A stretch of 64,000 bases of DNA from Gemmatimonadota bacterium (GCA_003134685.1 PLCA01000002.1:211966-275965), one strand, 5' to 3'; positions 52,864-61,915 are shown, counted from the first letter of the stretch. Program-made: numbers and translations. Notes: generated from the letters alone by a model not told the origin.

Positions 52864-54262
52864 GTCCGAAAGAAAAGGTGTCCTGCGCTACTGCGCCACT
52901 CTTGTGCTCTTCGTATTGGTACTCGCTCCGATGCAGGCACGGGGCCAGCGAGCCGAGCTCGCGAAGATAATTCAGCGCAAGGTTCTGGCTAATGGCCTCG
53001 AGGTAATCGTCGTCGAGAACCACGGGGTCCCATTAGCGACGATCGAGATCGACGTAAAGAACGGATCGTTTACGCAGACCCCCGAGTACGAAGGACTGGC
53101 TCACATGTACGAGCACATGTTCTTCCGCGCCAATTCCAAATATCCGGAGCCCAATCAATTCTGGGACAGGGCATCCGACCTCGGAGCGGTGTTCAACGGA
53201 ACCACCCAGGAAGAAAGAGTCAACTACTACATGACCGTCCCCGCTGAAAAGCTTGGAGAGGGAATCGAGCTGCTGGCCACGGCGCTGAAGGGTCCGCTGT
53301 TCCGTCGCGACGAGCTGGAGCGGGAGCGGCAGGTTGTAATCGGCGAGTACGACCGAAATGAATCGAGCCCGTTCTTCGAACTCTCGCGCCAGGCGGATGC
53401 GAAGCTCTATCCCGGCAACTTCAGCAGAAAAGATGTGATCGGTGACCGGCAGATAGTTCTGACCACGACGCCCGAAAAAATGCGCTTCATTCAGAACAAG
53501 TACTATGTCCCGAACAACTCTGTTCTGATCGTCGCGGGCGATGTGAGCCCGGCGACCGTGTTTGCTCTCGCCGAGCGGGAGCTGGGGCATTGGGGTCGCG
53601 GCGCCGATCCATTCGTTACTGATCCGATTCCGAATATTCCCCCTCTTCAGAAAAGCCAGGGAGTGCTCGTCGAGGCACCCGTGGGCGCGGTGACCGTGCA
53701 GGTTCAGTGGCAGGGTCCGAGCGTGGGACTGGATCCCAAGTCCACTTACGCGGCGGATGTGTTCTCGGACGTGATGAACGACCCACGATCACAGTTCCAG
53801 CAGCGGCTTGTCGATAGCGGACTATGGCAAGGGGTGGGCGTCAATTATTACACCCTCAATCACACCGGACCGATCACAATCAGCGGACAGACATCGCCCG
53901 AACAGCTTCGCGAAGCACTGGCGGCCCTCTACGGCGAGATAGCAAAGTTCGATACGCCGGGCTACTTCACATTGGACGAACTCGAAGCGGTCAAGGCGCA
54001 TCGAGCCGTAACTTCCGCATTCGATCGTGAACGGGCCTCGGGGTTCGCGCACACGCTGGGGTTCTGGTGGAGCGTCGCCAGCCTCGAGTACTACATGGGT
54101 TACGTTGACTTCATGGCACAGCAGACACTTGAAGATCTCCGCGCGTACGCGCGCCGCTACATCGTCGGGAAGCCGCACATTGCGGGAGTTCTCATCGCAC
54201 CCGATGCACGGCAGTCGCTGAAGCTCGCTCCGGAAGACCTGGTAATGGCGGGGACACGCTGA
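52862..54262 (+). CDS. secreted M16 zinc peptidase, catalytic subunit (third pair)
   Basis: 466 residues with a signal peptide (residues about 1-28, LRYCATLVLFVLVLAPMQARGQ). Zinc motif HMYEH (about 80-84) and third ligand in VVIGEYDRNES (about 155-165). The second half has the usual M16 domain. This pair differs more in sequence from the first two pairs (MYEH instead of LFEH; GEYDR instead of NERR). It overlaps the next gene by one base (TGATG). Confidence 0.88.
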   Translation: MSERKGVLRYCATLVLFVLVLAPMQARGQRAELAKIIQRKVLANGLEVIVVENHGVPLATIEIDVKNGSFTQTPEYEGLAHMYEHMFFRANSKYPEPNQFWDRASDLGAVFNGTTQEERVNYYMTVPAEKLGEGIELLATALKGPLFRRDELERERQVVIGEYDRNESSPFFELSRQADAKLYPGNFSRKDVIGDRQIVLTTTPEKMRFIQNKYYVPNNSVLIVAGDVSPATVFALAERELGHWGRGADPFVTDPIPNIPPLQKSQGVLVEAPVGAVTVQVQWQGPSVGLDPKSTYAADVFSDVMNDPRSQFQQRLVDSGLWQGVGVNYYTLNHTGPITISGQTSPEQLREALAALYGEIAKFDTPGYFTLDELEAVKAHRAVTSAFDRERASGFAHTLGFWWSVASLEYYMGYVDFMAQQTLEDLRAYARRYIVGKPHIAGVLIAPDARQSLKLAPEDLVMAGTR

Positions 54263-55524
54263 TGCTGCTTTCAATTGCGCTGGCTCTGGCAACGGCCACT
54301 ACCAGCTTTGATGTATCCGGCGTGCACGTCATACTGCGGCAGAACGACGCCAACAACGTTGTCGCGGCGAATCTCTATCTGTTGGGGGGAGCCCGCCAGG
54401 TCACTGAGGCGAATGCGGGGATCGAGCCCATCCTGCTGGACGTCTCCGAGCGTGGAACCCAAAAGTTTCCTAAGAATTCGCTACGTCGCGCGATGTCGCT
54501 TCTGGGGAGCGAGATAGTAGTTGCTCCGAGTGCGGACTGGACGATGTTTGGAATCCGCTCGAGCACTGAAGTATTCGATTCTACCTGGTCGATATTCGCC
54601 GATCGAGTAATGCACCCGAATCTGGCCAAGTCGGAAGTAAATCTGGTGAAGGCCCAATACCTGTCTGGAATCAGGCAGCGGAGAGATGATCCAGATGCGC
54701 TGGCAGATTATCTCGCTGACAGCATCACCTATGTGGGCCATCCGTATGCGGTCTCGGTCGTAGGCAACGAGAAATCGATTCAGGCTCTCGACTCGGCGTC
54801 ACTGCGTGAATATCACCGGACACAATTCGTAACGTCCCGAATGCTGCTGGTGGTGGTGGGGAACGTCGACCGCGCACACATCGAGCGGCTCGTGAGCCAA
54901 TCGATCGGGCAGCTTCCTCGCGGCAGTTACAAGTGGACTGCGCCTCCGCGCATTCCCGAGGCGCCGACGGCCGTCGTGATCGAGCGTCGCCAGCTTCCCA
55001 CCAACTACATACTCGGCTACTACAGTGGCCCGCTCGCGAGCGGCGAAGACTATCAAGCGCTCAGGGTCGCGACATCGGTTCTCACCGGCCGTATGTTCGC
55101 GGAGATCCGGACCCGGCAGAATCTTACCTATGATGTGCACGCACCTTTTGTCGATCGTGCGGCAACTACGGGAGGACTTTACGTCTCGACAGCTTCGCCG
55201 GATACGACGCTGAAGCTGATGCGCGCTGCAGTCGTGGATCTCCAACAGGGGATGCTCGACCCAGCGGGGCTCAAGCAGCTCGAAGAACAATTCATAACTG
55301 AATACTTCCTCGACAACGAGACCAACGCGGCCCAGGCGGATTTCCTTTCGCGATCGCAGCTCTATGAAGGCGACTATCGAGAAGCCGATCGCTTCGTGGA
55401 CGAGTTGAAGAGCGTAACCCCGGAAGCGGTTCAAAGGGTGGCGAGGAAATACATGAAAGGATTCCGCTTCGCGTATGTCGGCGATCCCTCGAAGCTGGAT
55501 CCGCGCACGATCAGTTTGTTCTAA
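54262..55524 (+). CDS. secreted M16 peptidase, non-catalytic subunit (third pair)
   Basis: 420 residues. The zinc-motif position reads PILLDVSERG and has no HXXEH. The second half has the EIRTRQNLTYDVHA segment that corresponds to the R/Y substrate motif. A short N-terminal hydrophobic stretch (MLLSIALALATATTSF) may be a signal peptide. Coupled to the catalytic gene by TGATG, so a heterodimer is expected. Confidence 0.84.
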   Translation: MLLSIALALATATTSFDVSGVHVILRQNDANNVVAANLYLLGGARQVTEANAGIEPILLDVSERGTQKFPKNSLRRAMSLLGSEIVVAPSADWTMFGIRSSTEVFDSTWSIFADRVMHPNLAKSEVNLVKAQYLSGIRQRRDDPDALADYLADSITYVGHPYAVSVVGNEKSIQALDSASLREYHRTQFVTSRMLLVVVGNVDRAHIERLVSQSIGQLPRGSYKWTAPPRIPEAPTAVVIERRQLPTNYILGYYSGPLASGEDYQALRVATSVLTGRMFAEIRTRQNLTYDVHAPFVDRAATTGGLYVSTASPDTTLKLMRAAVVDLQQGMLDPAGLKQLEEQFITEYFLDNETNAAQADFLSRSQLYEGDYREADRFVDELKSVTPEAVQRVARKYMKGFRFAYVGDPSKLDPRTISLF

Positions 55525-55556
55525 CGACCGCGGAGCGTCAGCGCGGCGACGAGCGC

Positions 55557-56270
55557 CTACTCCGCAAATTCCTCGGCCACGGCCCGTGGATCCATCGCGC
55601 CACTATAGAGCGCCATCCCAACGATAGCGGCCGCGACACCGCGGTCTGCCAGGGCGCGCAAATGATCGAGGCTCCCGAGCCCGCCCGATGCAAAGACCGG
55701 AAAATCCGCCGTCTCAGCTACATCTTCCATGAGCGGCAAGTCTGTTCCCCACATTGCTTCCTCCCGATGGACGGCGGTGACCAGCACCCCCGCGAGAGGC
55801 AGCCCATTGAGCTCTTCAACGAGGTCCAGCACGAGCTTGGGATGGGTGCGCGTCCAGCCGTGAGACAGAATCCTCCGATCCCGGACATCGGCGGCCACGA
55901 CGATGCAGCCCGGGAACAGGCCACTCATCTCGGCGAGCCAATCGGGGTCCTCCAACGCACGCGTGCCTATGACTACGCGCTGTGCTCCATCATCGAGCGA
56001 GCGCTGAATCAACTCCCTGCTTCGTATTCCTCCGCCCAGCTGTACCTCAACGTCTGTCGCTAAGAGAATCGCCTGAATTTCAGGGGCATTGTTCCCGCGT
56101 CCGGCCACCGCATCAAGGTCGACCACGTGGAGATGTCGGAACCCGTATTGCCTCCAGGCAAGAGCAACCCCGACAGGGTCTGGGATTCGGATAAGCTCCT
56201 GGTCATAGGATCCCGCAGCGAGCTGAACGCAGGCACCGCCTCGCAGATCGAGCGCAGGAATTGCGATCAT
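55557..56270 (-). CDS. HisA-like phosphoribosyl isomerase
   Basis: 237 residues with the HisA/HisF TIM barrel: MIAIPALDLRGGACVQL, VVDLDAVAGRG, VQLGGGIRS, VIGTRALEDP and ASGGLGSLDHLRAL. The catalytic Asp8 and Asp128 and Thr165 line up with those of HisA. However, the loop after Thr165, normally DGT-like, is HREEAMWGTD. No other his gene is in the window, so it may be the only HisA or a paralogue. ATG 56270 is chosen as family start. Confidence 0.78.
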   Translation of the reverse strand: MIAIPALDLRGGACVQLAAGSYDQELIRIPDPVGVALAWRQYGFRHLHVVDLDAVAGRGNNAPEIQAILLATDVEVQLGGGIRSRELIQRSLDDGAQRVVIGTRALEDPDWLAEMSGLFPGCIVVAADVRDRRILSHGWTRTHPKLVLDLVEELNGLPLAGVLVTAVHREEAMWGTDLPLMEDVAETADFPVFASGGLGSLDHLRALADRGVAAAIVGMALYSGAMDPRAVAEEFAE

Positions 56271-56341
56271 CCGGCGCGCGTCGGCGTCAGGGCACAAATC
56301 ATGACAGCCGAAGGTGCCGCATTAATTGCATGTTAGCGAGC

Positions 56342-56376
56342 TTGTGAATAAATTCACAATCTCTGAAGTGAATAAA
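56342..56376. promoter_or_regulatory. operator-like palindrome and repeats
   Basis: TTGTGAAT-AA-ATTCACAA (56342-56359) is a perfect 8-bp inverted repeat. GTGAATAAA occurs at 56344-56352 and again at 56368-56376, 24 bp apart. It is in the 155-bp gap between the divergent HisA-like and cupredoxin genes, where it could control either. A minus-strand TTGTGA-18-TAACAT can be fitted over it. Confidence 0.5.
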
Positions 56377-56425
56377 CTACTTTAGCAAAGCGCACCACTG
56401 TACGGCTCTGGGAGGCCTCAAAAAG

Positions 56426-56953
56426 ATGCGGTTCTACGGATTCGCGGTTGCAGTTGGCATAATTTCGCTAGGCGCCTGCGCAGGCGGAGAAAAGAAGCCT
56501 GCTGACACGACGCACGTTGCGGTGGATACGAGCTCGACGACAACGACAACTACCGCTGGGGCGACGACGACCCCTGCCACAGCAGGCGGAGCCGTAGCAA
56601 TGGCTCCGATCACTGGTACCATCAAAACGGTCAATATGGTCGGAGATGCGAAGGGCTATCGGTACGAGCCCGCCAACTTCACGATCAAGCAGGGAGATGG
56701 TGTCAAGTTCGTCGTGGTGAGCATGGGTCCGCACAACGTCGCATTTGACCCCGCGACGATTCCGCCTGATGTAAAAGGCCAGCTCGATGCGAACATGGGC
56801 ACGGACAAAATGGGTGAGCTTTCCAGCAACATGAAGATGAATCCCGGCGAGTCGATCACGATCTCGTTCGGCAACATTAAACCCGGCCAGTACCCGTATC
56901 ATTGCGTTCCGCACCTTGCTCTGAACATGAAGGGAGTCATCACGGTTCAGTAG
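56426..56953 (+). CDS. cupredoxin (plastocyanin-like) lipoprotein
   Basis: 175 residues. Lipobox LGAC (Cys18), then a Thr-rich low-complexity linker (about 27-55). The C-terminal blue-copper domain (about 62-175) keeps the type I copper ligands His103 (GPHNVAF) and Cys160, His163, Met168 (HCVPHLALNM). It should carry electrons or bind copper at the membrane. Good ribosome-binding site (GGGAGG). The gene ends at a strong terminator. Confidence 0.87.
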   Translation: MRFYGFAVAVGIISLGACAGGEKKPADTTHVAVDTSSTTTTTTAGATTTPATAGGAVAMAPITGTIKTVNMVGDAKGYRYEPANFTIKQGDGVKFVVVSMGPHNVAFDPATIPPDVKGQLDANMGTDKMGELSSNMKMNPGESITISFGNIKPGQYPYHCVPHLALNMKGVITVQ

Positions 56954-56973
56954 GCTGATTTGGATGACAGGAA

Positions 56974-56999
56974 CGGCGGGGCGAAGGCCCCGCCGTTTT
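56974..56999 (+). terminator. intrinsic terminator of the cupredoxin gene
   Basis: Perfect 9-bp GC stem (56974-56982 with 56987-56995), loop GAAG, followed by TTTT. Confidence 0.9.
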
Positions 57000-57136
57000 C
57001 TTATCGTCCCGTTAGATCCGAGCGGCGCTTAGATTGCGTTGTTGACGGGAAAAGTAGCGCGCCTCGGTCTGTCGGCCGGGATGCCCCAGGAACGGACCCT
57101 CTCGCGCGCGCGCCATACAAAGTGAATCTTTGACGC

Positions 57137-58861
57137 ATGAACGTTCATTACATGGCACGGATGAGCGGCGGCTCGGCCTACCTCTGGATGGCAGCACGCG
57201 CCAGAAACGCGCTTCGCCGGGTCGTGGTATTTGGCATCGTTGGGGGCGTGGTCTTTATCGGGGCATTGATCGCGTTCGTCCTCGTTCCGAGGAATGCTTC
57301 GCGAAGGGCGTTAGCAGTAGCCTCGAAAATCGAAGCCCGCACGGATTCCACGCCGACCGTCGCGGCGAGGGACCGCTATCTCGCTGAGCTTAACGCGACG
57401 GACTCGGTGTTGAATGCCACACGCCGCGCTCTGACGCCCGTTCCGGCAGCGGTAATAGATACCTTCCCGCCGGCGGTGCGCGCGCAGCGTGATTCGTTGG
57501 GGGCGGAGCTGGCAACGCTCAATCGCTTGATCGACAGAGCCGAGAACGCTCCCCTTCCCACCTCGTATCGCGCGCTTGCCGCATCGCCAGTAGTCGGCGC
57601 CGATCCCAGAGTGCGCATGCTGCTCGACTCTTTGGCGGACGTTGAGCGCGACAGAAACGCGTTTGGGGCAGTGGGTGGAGTCGACCCGGTATATCTGTCA
57701 CTGACGTCCAGGGCAAATGCGATTGGCCGTCAAATACAGGGAATCGCCGACGCAAAACGCGGTGAAGTTCGTGGGAAGCTGGCGCTGATACGCCCTACCC
57801 CCGCTCCGGTAGTGAAGCCTGTCATAACGGTCGATACAATAAAGCTCGTCGCTCAGCGCGCGACCGCCCAACAAAACTATACGGCAGCGACAGCGCAGCT
57901 GGATCAGATAAACCAGAAAAACACTCGCATCGACCGTGAGTCCGCGCATGCCCGCGAGCTTGCTAACGTAGGTGCTCCACCGTGGGCGATGCTCGCCGCC
58001 GCGGTGGTGCTCGCACTTGCGGTTGGATTTGCGGCCTCGTTCGGAACGGAGCTCAAACGGCCGCACATAGCTGACCCGCGCGAGGCGGAGCAGATAAGCG
58101 GATCGCGTGTGCTCACCGTGATCAAGCCGCCGGAAGTCGTCGTGGAAAGAAGCCGTCGACAGGCGGATGTCGAGGCGCCGCCGCTGATCGATGTCGTGTC
58201 GGAGAGTTACAGAACTCTCTACCTGCACATCGCGTCGGTGGAAGCGAGCGTCCCAATCGTCACGATCACCGGCGACGACCCGGGCATTGTCGCGACTGTC
58301 GCGGCGAACCTTGCCGCGTCCGCTGCGTATGAAGCGCGCAGCACGCTGCTCGTCGACGTCGATCCGACCACGTGCAGCGTCGCGAGCGTCCTGCGAATCC
58401 GACCCGACCCCGGGCTTTCGGGAATCATCATGGGCAGCTCGACCTGGCCGGAAGCCATCGTTCCGACGACAATTGGCCGCGACCGTCCGCTCGATGTGCT
58501 TCCGAGCGGCACGCGTCGCTCCGGACTTCCCGAAGCAAGTGTCGTCGAAGATGTGCGCAAAGAGCTGGCTCGCATGCAGCGGCGCTATGATTTCATCATC
58601 ATCGCGGCTCCAACCAGCTACGTTCAGCGGAGCGCCAGCAGCATCATCCCGGCTCCTGACGTGATCCTCTGTGCGCGAATCGCCCACACCACTGTGGATG
58701 GGCTCAAGACCGCCGTAGCCAGTCTCCGCGGAGCTGACATGCGCATTCACGGTCTCGTGCTGTGGGACGCGGAAATGCCGCAGCTGGAAACGCGCGAAGA
58801 AATGCTCGGGGCGACGCGACAATCAGGAGCGTTTCAGCCGGAGCTCGCGACAGCGCGGTAA
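57137..58861 (+). CDS. Wzc-like bitopic protein with degenerate ATPase domain
   Basis: 574 residues. Two membrane helices (about 28-50 and 278-302) flank a helix-rich periplasmic part with coiled-coil tendency, as in chain-length/tyrosine kinase proteins of capsule synthesis. The cytoplasmic part (about 350-560) has the BY-kinase/MinD fold (ESYRTLYLHI, then strands in order), but Walker A reads TGDDPGIVATVAANLA (residues 378 on; no Lys), and Walker B IIIAAP (487-492) lacks Asp. The middle motif VDVDP is kept. No C-terminal Tyr cluster. Catalytic activity is unlikely. The gene is followed six bases later by the fRMsr gene. Confidence 0.72.
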   Translation: MNVHYMARMSGGSAYLWMAARARNALRRVVVFGIVGGVVFIGALIAFVLVPRNASRRALAVASKIEARTDSTPTVAARDRYLAELNATDSVLNATRRALTPVPAAVIDTFPPAVRAQRDSLGAELATLNRLIDRAENAPLPTSYRALAASPVVGADPRVRMLLDSLADVERDRNAFGAVGGVDPVYLSLTSRANAIGRQIQGIADAKRGEVRGKLALIRPTPAPVVKPVITVDTIKLVAQRATAQQNYTAATAQLDQINQKNTRIDRESAHARELANVGAPPWAMLAAAVVLALAVGFAASFGTELKRPHIADPREAEQISGSRVLTVIKPPEVVVERSRRQADVEAPPLIDVVSESYRTLYLHIASVEASVPIVTITGDDPGIVATVAANLAASAAYEARSTLLVDVDPTTCSVASVLRIRPDPGLSGIIMGSSTWPEAIVPTTIGRDRPLDVLPSGTRRSGLPEASVVEDVRKELARMQRRYDFIIIAAPTSYVQRSASSIIPAPDVILCARIAHTTVDGLKTAVASLRGADMRIHGLVLWDAEMPQLETREEMLGATRQSGAFQPELATAR

Positions 58862-58867
58862 CCGGCA

Positions 58868-59362
58868 ATGGCCGATACAATTCCTGATCTGAGAAACGTG
58901 CCGAAGGCTCGCGCCTACGCCGAGCTGAAAGGACACAGCGATGCCATTCTCGAGGGAGTGGATGACGATGTCACGGCGATGGCCACGATGGCCGCTCTGG
59001 TGCATCATGCGTTCGGCCATCTATGGACCGGCTTCTATCGTGTGGTCGTCCCCGGACAGCTTCTCCGAGTCGGGCCGTATCAGGGAAGCCTCGGCTGCCT
59101 CGACATTGCGTTTGGCCGGGGAGTATGTGGGACGGCCGCCGCGGAAATGAAAACCCTAATTGTTGCGGACGTCGAAAAATTTCCCGGTCATATCGCCTGT
59201 GATGCACGAGCACGGTCCGAAATCGTCGTCCCCGTTCTCGATCGACGGGGTGATTTAATCGCGGTTCTCGACGTAGATTCTGGCCAGCTGAATACGTTCA
59301 AGGCAGAAGACCAACAGGGGCTCGAACGACTCGTATCCTGGTTCGCGACATTGAAGCAATGA
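58868..59362 (+). CDS. free methionine-(R)-sulfoxide reductase (GAF type)
   Basis: 164 residues, a single GAF domain. The three Cys residues of fRMsr are in place: Cys77 (GCLDI), Cys87 (GRGVCGTA) and Cys111 (HIACDA), plus SEIVVPV. It reduces free Met-R-sulfoxide using thioredoxin; cytoplasmic. Overlaps the next gene by four bases (ATGA). Confidence 0.92.
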   Translation: MADTIPDLRNVPKARAYAELKGHSDAILEGVDDDVTAMATMAALVHHAFGHLWTGFYRVVVPGQLLRVGPYQGSLGCLDIAFGRGVCGTAAAEMKTLIVADVEKFPGHIACDARARSEIVVPVLDRRGDLIAVLDVDSGQLNTFKAEDQQGLERLVSWFATLKQ

Positions 59363-59967
59363 CAGTCACCGGCTATTCCGACGCGATCAACCACGCACTA
59401 GCGTTCGCGGCCAAGCATCACGACCGCCAGGTGCGAAAGGGAACGAAGCTTCCGTACCTCACGCATCCCGCAAACGTGGCTTTGATCCTCACTCGATATG
59501 ACCGCGACAACGACACGGTCGTCGCCGGAATCCTGCACGATGTGATCGAGGATTGTGTCGGAGAGGGTTATACCAGGGAGATGCTGGAGCAGCGAATCGG
59601 CGACAAGTTCGGTTCGAGGGTTCTGGATACGGTGTTGGCTGTCACCTACCGCAAAGTCGACGACGACGGAGTGGACCTGTCGGGCGAAGACCGCAAATCA
59701 GACTATCTGGAGCGACTCGAAGGGGCGAGCGAAGAAGCGCGCTGGGTTTGCGCGGCCGACAAGATTCACAACGCGTCATCTATCGTTGCGGATTTGCGGA
59801 GAACTGTGGATGCCGAGACGATCTGGGGCCGATTCGGCGGGGGCAGAGCCGGAACAGGAAGATGGTATCGCCAGGTCTACGAGCGACTTCGCGACGTCGG
59901 ATTCGATGCTCCAATCATGGCGGAGCTCGACAAGACTTCCGCCGAGCTTCAGGAACTCGCCGGCTGA
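59359..59967 (+). CDS. HD-domain hydrolase (SpoT/MESH1-like)
   Basis: 202 residues. HD-domain ligands are His in YLTHPANVA (about 34), HD in ILHDVIED (about 56-61) and Asp in CAADKIHNAS (about 134). The pattern resembles the hydrolase half of RelA/SpoT and small MESH1-type enzymes, which cleave (p)ppGpp or NADPH. The substrate is not proven. No synthetase domain. Co-transcribed with fRMsr. Confidence 0.8.
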   Translation: MTVTGYSDAINHALAFAAKHHDRQVRKGTKLPYLTHPANVALILTRYDRDNDTVVAGILHDVIEDCVGEGYTREMLEQRIGDKFGSRVLDTVLAVTYRKVDDDGVDLSGEDRKSDYLERLEGASEEARWVCAADKIHNASSIVADLRRTVDAETIWGRFGGGRAGTGRWYRQVYERLRDVGFDAPIMAELDKTSAELQELAG

Positions 59968-59972
59968 ATCAG

Positions 59973-61265
59973 TCAGTATCCGGGCGTAGCCGCGGTGTCC
60001 ACGGTGTAGGTTTTCTCGACGTATTCCTCGAGTATCGCCAGGAACTCAGGCACAATCGCCTCCCCTTTGAGGGTGACCCTCAGCTTGCCGTCGACGTATA
60101 CCGGCGCCCTGGGATCCTCCGAAGTTCCGGGGAGTGAGATACCGATATTCGCGTGCTTCGATTCTCCCGGCCCGTTCACGACGCAACCCATCACAGCCAC
60201 CTTCATTTCTATCACGCCCGGATACCGCTCACGCCACGACGGCATTTGCTCGCGCAAATAGGTCTGAATGTCTTCCGCCATATGCTGGAAGAAAGTCGAT
60301 GTCGTGCGGCCGCACCCCGGACACGCGGTAACCTGCGGATTGAAGCTCTGTAGCTCGAGTGACTGAAGGATCTGCTGTGCGACATTGACCTCTTCGGTCC
60401 GATCTCCTCCCGGACGCGGAGTCAGGGACACACGAATCGTGTCGCCAATTCCCTCTGACAACAGGATCGAGAGAGCGGCCGTGCTGGCTACGATCCCCTT
60501 CGAGCCGAGCCCTGCTTCGGTAAGACCGAGATGCAGCGGGTAATCGCATCGGGCCGCGAGCTGGCGGTAGACCTCCAGGAGATCCTGAACGCCCGACACC
60601 TTCGCGGAAATGATGATGCGGTCATGACCAAGTCCCATCTCTTCGGCGATGAATGCGGAGCGCAGTGCGCTTTGGAGCATTGCCTCGATGTAGACTTCCT
60701 TCGCCTCACGCGGCTCGGTGCTACGCGCGTTTTCGTCCATCAGCGTGGTGAGGAGATCCTGGTCGAGCGAACCCCAGTTCACACCGATCCTGACGGGCTT
60801 TTCGCTGTCGAGAGCTATCTGGATGATCGTTCGGAAATTCTCGTCACGCCGCTTTCCACCCACATTGCCCGGATTGATCCGGTATTTGGCGAGTGTCTTC
60901 GCCGTCGCGGGATATTTCGCGAGCAGCAAATGACCGTTGTAGTGGAAATCGCCGATCAGCGGAACCGACACGCCCATATCGGCGAGTCTGCTCGCGATCT
61001 CGGGAATCGCACGGGCAGCGTCGTCGTTGTTGACCGTTATGCGGACCAGGCGGCTTCCCGCCCTAGCCAGCTCCGCTACCTGGAGAGCCGTCCCCGAGGC
61101 GTCGCCGGTGTCGGTATTTGTCATGGACTGCACGACAATAGGATGGGCCGACCCAACGGGTACGCCACCTACGATGGCAGTCGCGGTCTTTCTGCGCGCG
61201 ATAATGGTCAACGGTTCTTGCGTGTGTTGAATTTGAAAGCTAATTCCCTCTCGCGAGCGCTGCAT
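59973..61265 (-). CDS. ispG: 4-hydroxy-3-methylbut-2-en-1-yl diphosphate synthase
   Basis: MEP-pathway iron-sulfur enzyme of 430 residues. N-terminal TIM barrel ([11 protein letters not shown], then [14 protein letters not shown]) and C-terminal [4Fe-4S] ligands in CPGCGRTTS and [10 protein letters not shown]. The last residues are an acidic tail. The start is likely within the first 20 residues; ATG 61265 is the longest. Ends five bases from the convergent HD gene. Confidence 0.95.
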   Translation of the reverse strand: MQRSREGISFQIQHTQEPLTIIARRKTATAIVGGVPVGSAHPIVVQSMTNTDTGDASGTALQVAELARAGSRLVRITVNNDDAARAIPEIASRLADMGVSVPLIGDFHYNGHLLLAKYPATAKTLAKYRINPGNVGGKRRDENFRTIIQIALDSEKPVRIGVNWGSLDQDLLTTLMDENARSTEPREAKEVYIEAMLQSALRSAFIAEEMGLGHDRIIISAKVSGVQDLLEVYRQLAARCDYPLHLGLTEAGLGSKGIVASTAALSILLSEGIGDTIRVSLTPRPGGDRTEEVNVAQQILQSLELQSFNPQVTACPGCGRTTSTFFQHMAEDIQTYLREQMPSWRERYPGVIEMKVAVMGCVVNGPGESKHANIGISLPGTSEDPRAPVYVDGKLRVTLKGEAIVPEFLAILEEYVEKTYTVDTAATPGY

Positions 61266-61300
61266 GAAGCGCCGCGCGGCATCCCCTCCACGGAGCTCAG

Positions 61301-61735
61301 ATGGCTGATACCCCGGAAACTACGGAAACCACGGAGACCCCGACTGCTCCCACTCCGGCAAGAAAGACACGAAACAAGGCGTTGATCGCGTTGCTCATTC
61401 TTGTCCTCGTTCCAGTGGTCATCATTGCTCTCTGGATCTGGATAGCGCTCGGCTACACTTACGCGTTGGGTGAACGCGCAGGCTACATCCAGAAGATTTC
61501 CAAGAAAGGCTGGCTCTGTAAGACGTGGGAAGGCGAGCTCGCCATGGCCAATCTGCCCGGAACAATGCCTCAAATCTTCAGTTTTACGGTCCGAAGCGAC
61601 TCGATTGCTCATGTGATCGAGCAGAACGCTGGCAAACAAGTGTCGCTGACCTACGAGCAACACCGGGGAGTGCCAACTTCGTGTTTCGGGGAGACCGAGT
61701 ATTTCGTAATGGGGGTGCACAAGACGGGGCTCTGA
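61301..61735 (+). CDS. single-pass membrane protein, unknown function
   Basis: 144 residues: Thr/Glu/Pro-rich N-terminus (1-22), basic stretch, one membrane helix (about 28-50: [25 protein letters not shown]), then a soluble part with [23 protein letters not shown] and two Cys. The [17 protein letters not shown] pattern recurs in proteins often mislabelled as 6-phosphogluconate dehydrogenase; nothing supports that activity here. Ribosome-binding site GGAG. Confidence 0.65.
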   Translation: MADTPETTETTETPTAPTPARKTRNKALIALLILVLVPVVIIALWIWIALGYTYALGERAGYIQKISKKGWLCKTWEGELAMANLPGTMPQIFSFTVRSDSIAHVIEQNAGKQVSLTYEQHRGVPTSCFGETEYFVMGVHKTGL

Positions 61736-61743
61736 ATTGTCTA

Positions 61744-61772
61744 TTGTCTGCTCAGCCGGTCCTTGCTATTTT
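61744..61772 (+). promoter_or_regulatory. csp promoter with extended -10
   Basis: TTGTCT (61744-61749), 17 bp, TGC-TATTTT (hexamer 61767-61772). It gives a leader of about 135 bases, as for many cold-shock genes. Confidence 0.5.
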
Positions 61773-61778
61773 TCCGCC

Positions 61779-61915
61779 AAGTCGAGCCAGGGGTAAGGGT
61801 GAAAGTCCTTGCTACGGGCTCAAGTCCAATGCGGGGTTTAAGAGACCTGCGTATCAGATTGTCGAGGGTCGGGCGTGTTTCAGCTCCCCAAGACACAATT
61901 TTACAGGAGTAGGGA
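61779..61915 (+). promoter_or_regulatory. long structured 5' leader of the csp gene
   Basis: The leader can form a stem GAGCC (61784-61788) with GGCTC (61817-61821) and AAGG/CCTT inside. GTCCTTGCTA occurs twice (near 61759 and 61805). E. coli cspA has a temperature-sensing leader of similar length; whether this one works so is not known. Ribosome-binding site AGGAG at its end. Confidence 0.4.

Noticed and set aside
56121-56136. Other CACGTG-containing sites (for example near 47287 and 56125) as parS
   Set aside because: Flanking bases do not extend the palindrome as in parS.
57698-58822. Long open frame (374 codons) on the minus strand opposite the Wzc-like gene
   Set aside because: The product is Arg/His-rich with no recognisable domain, no ribosome-binding site and lies wholly opposite a well-supported gene; it follows from the GC-rich codon use.
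61301-61735. 6-phosphogluconate dehydrogenase
   Set aside because: Similar proteins carry this label, but the product has one membrane helix and no NADP fold.
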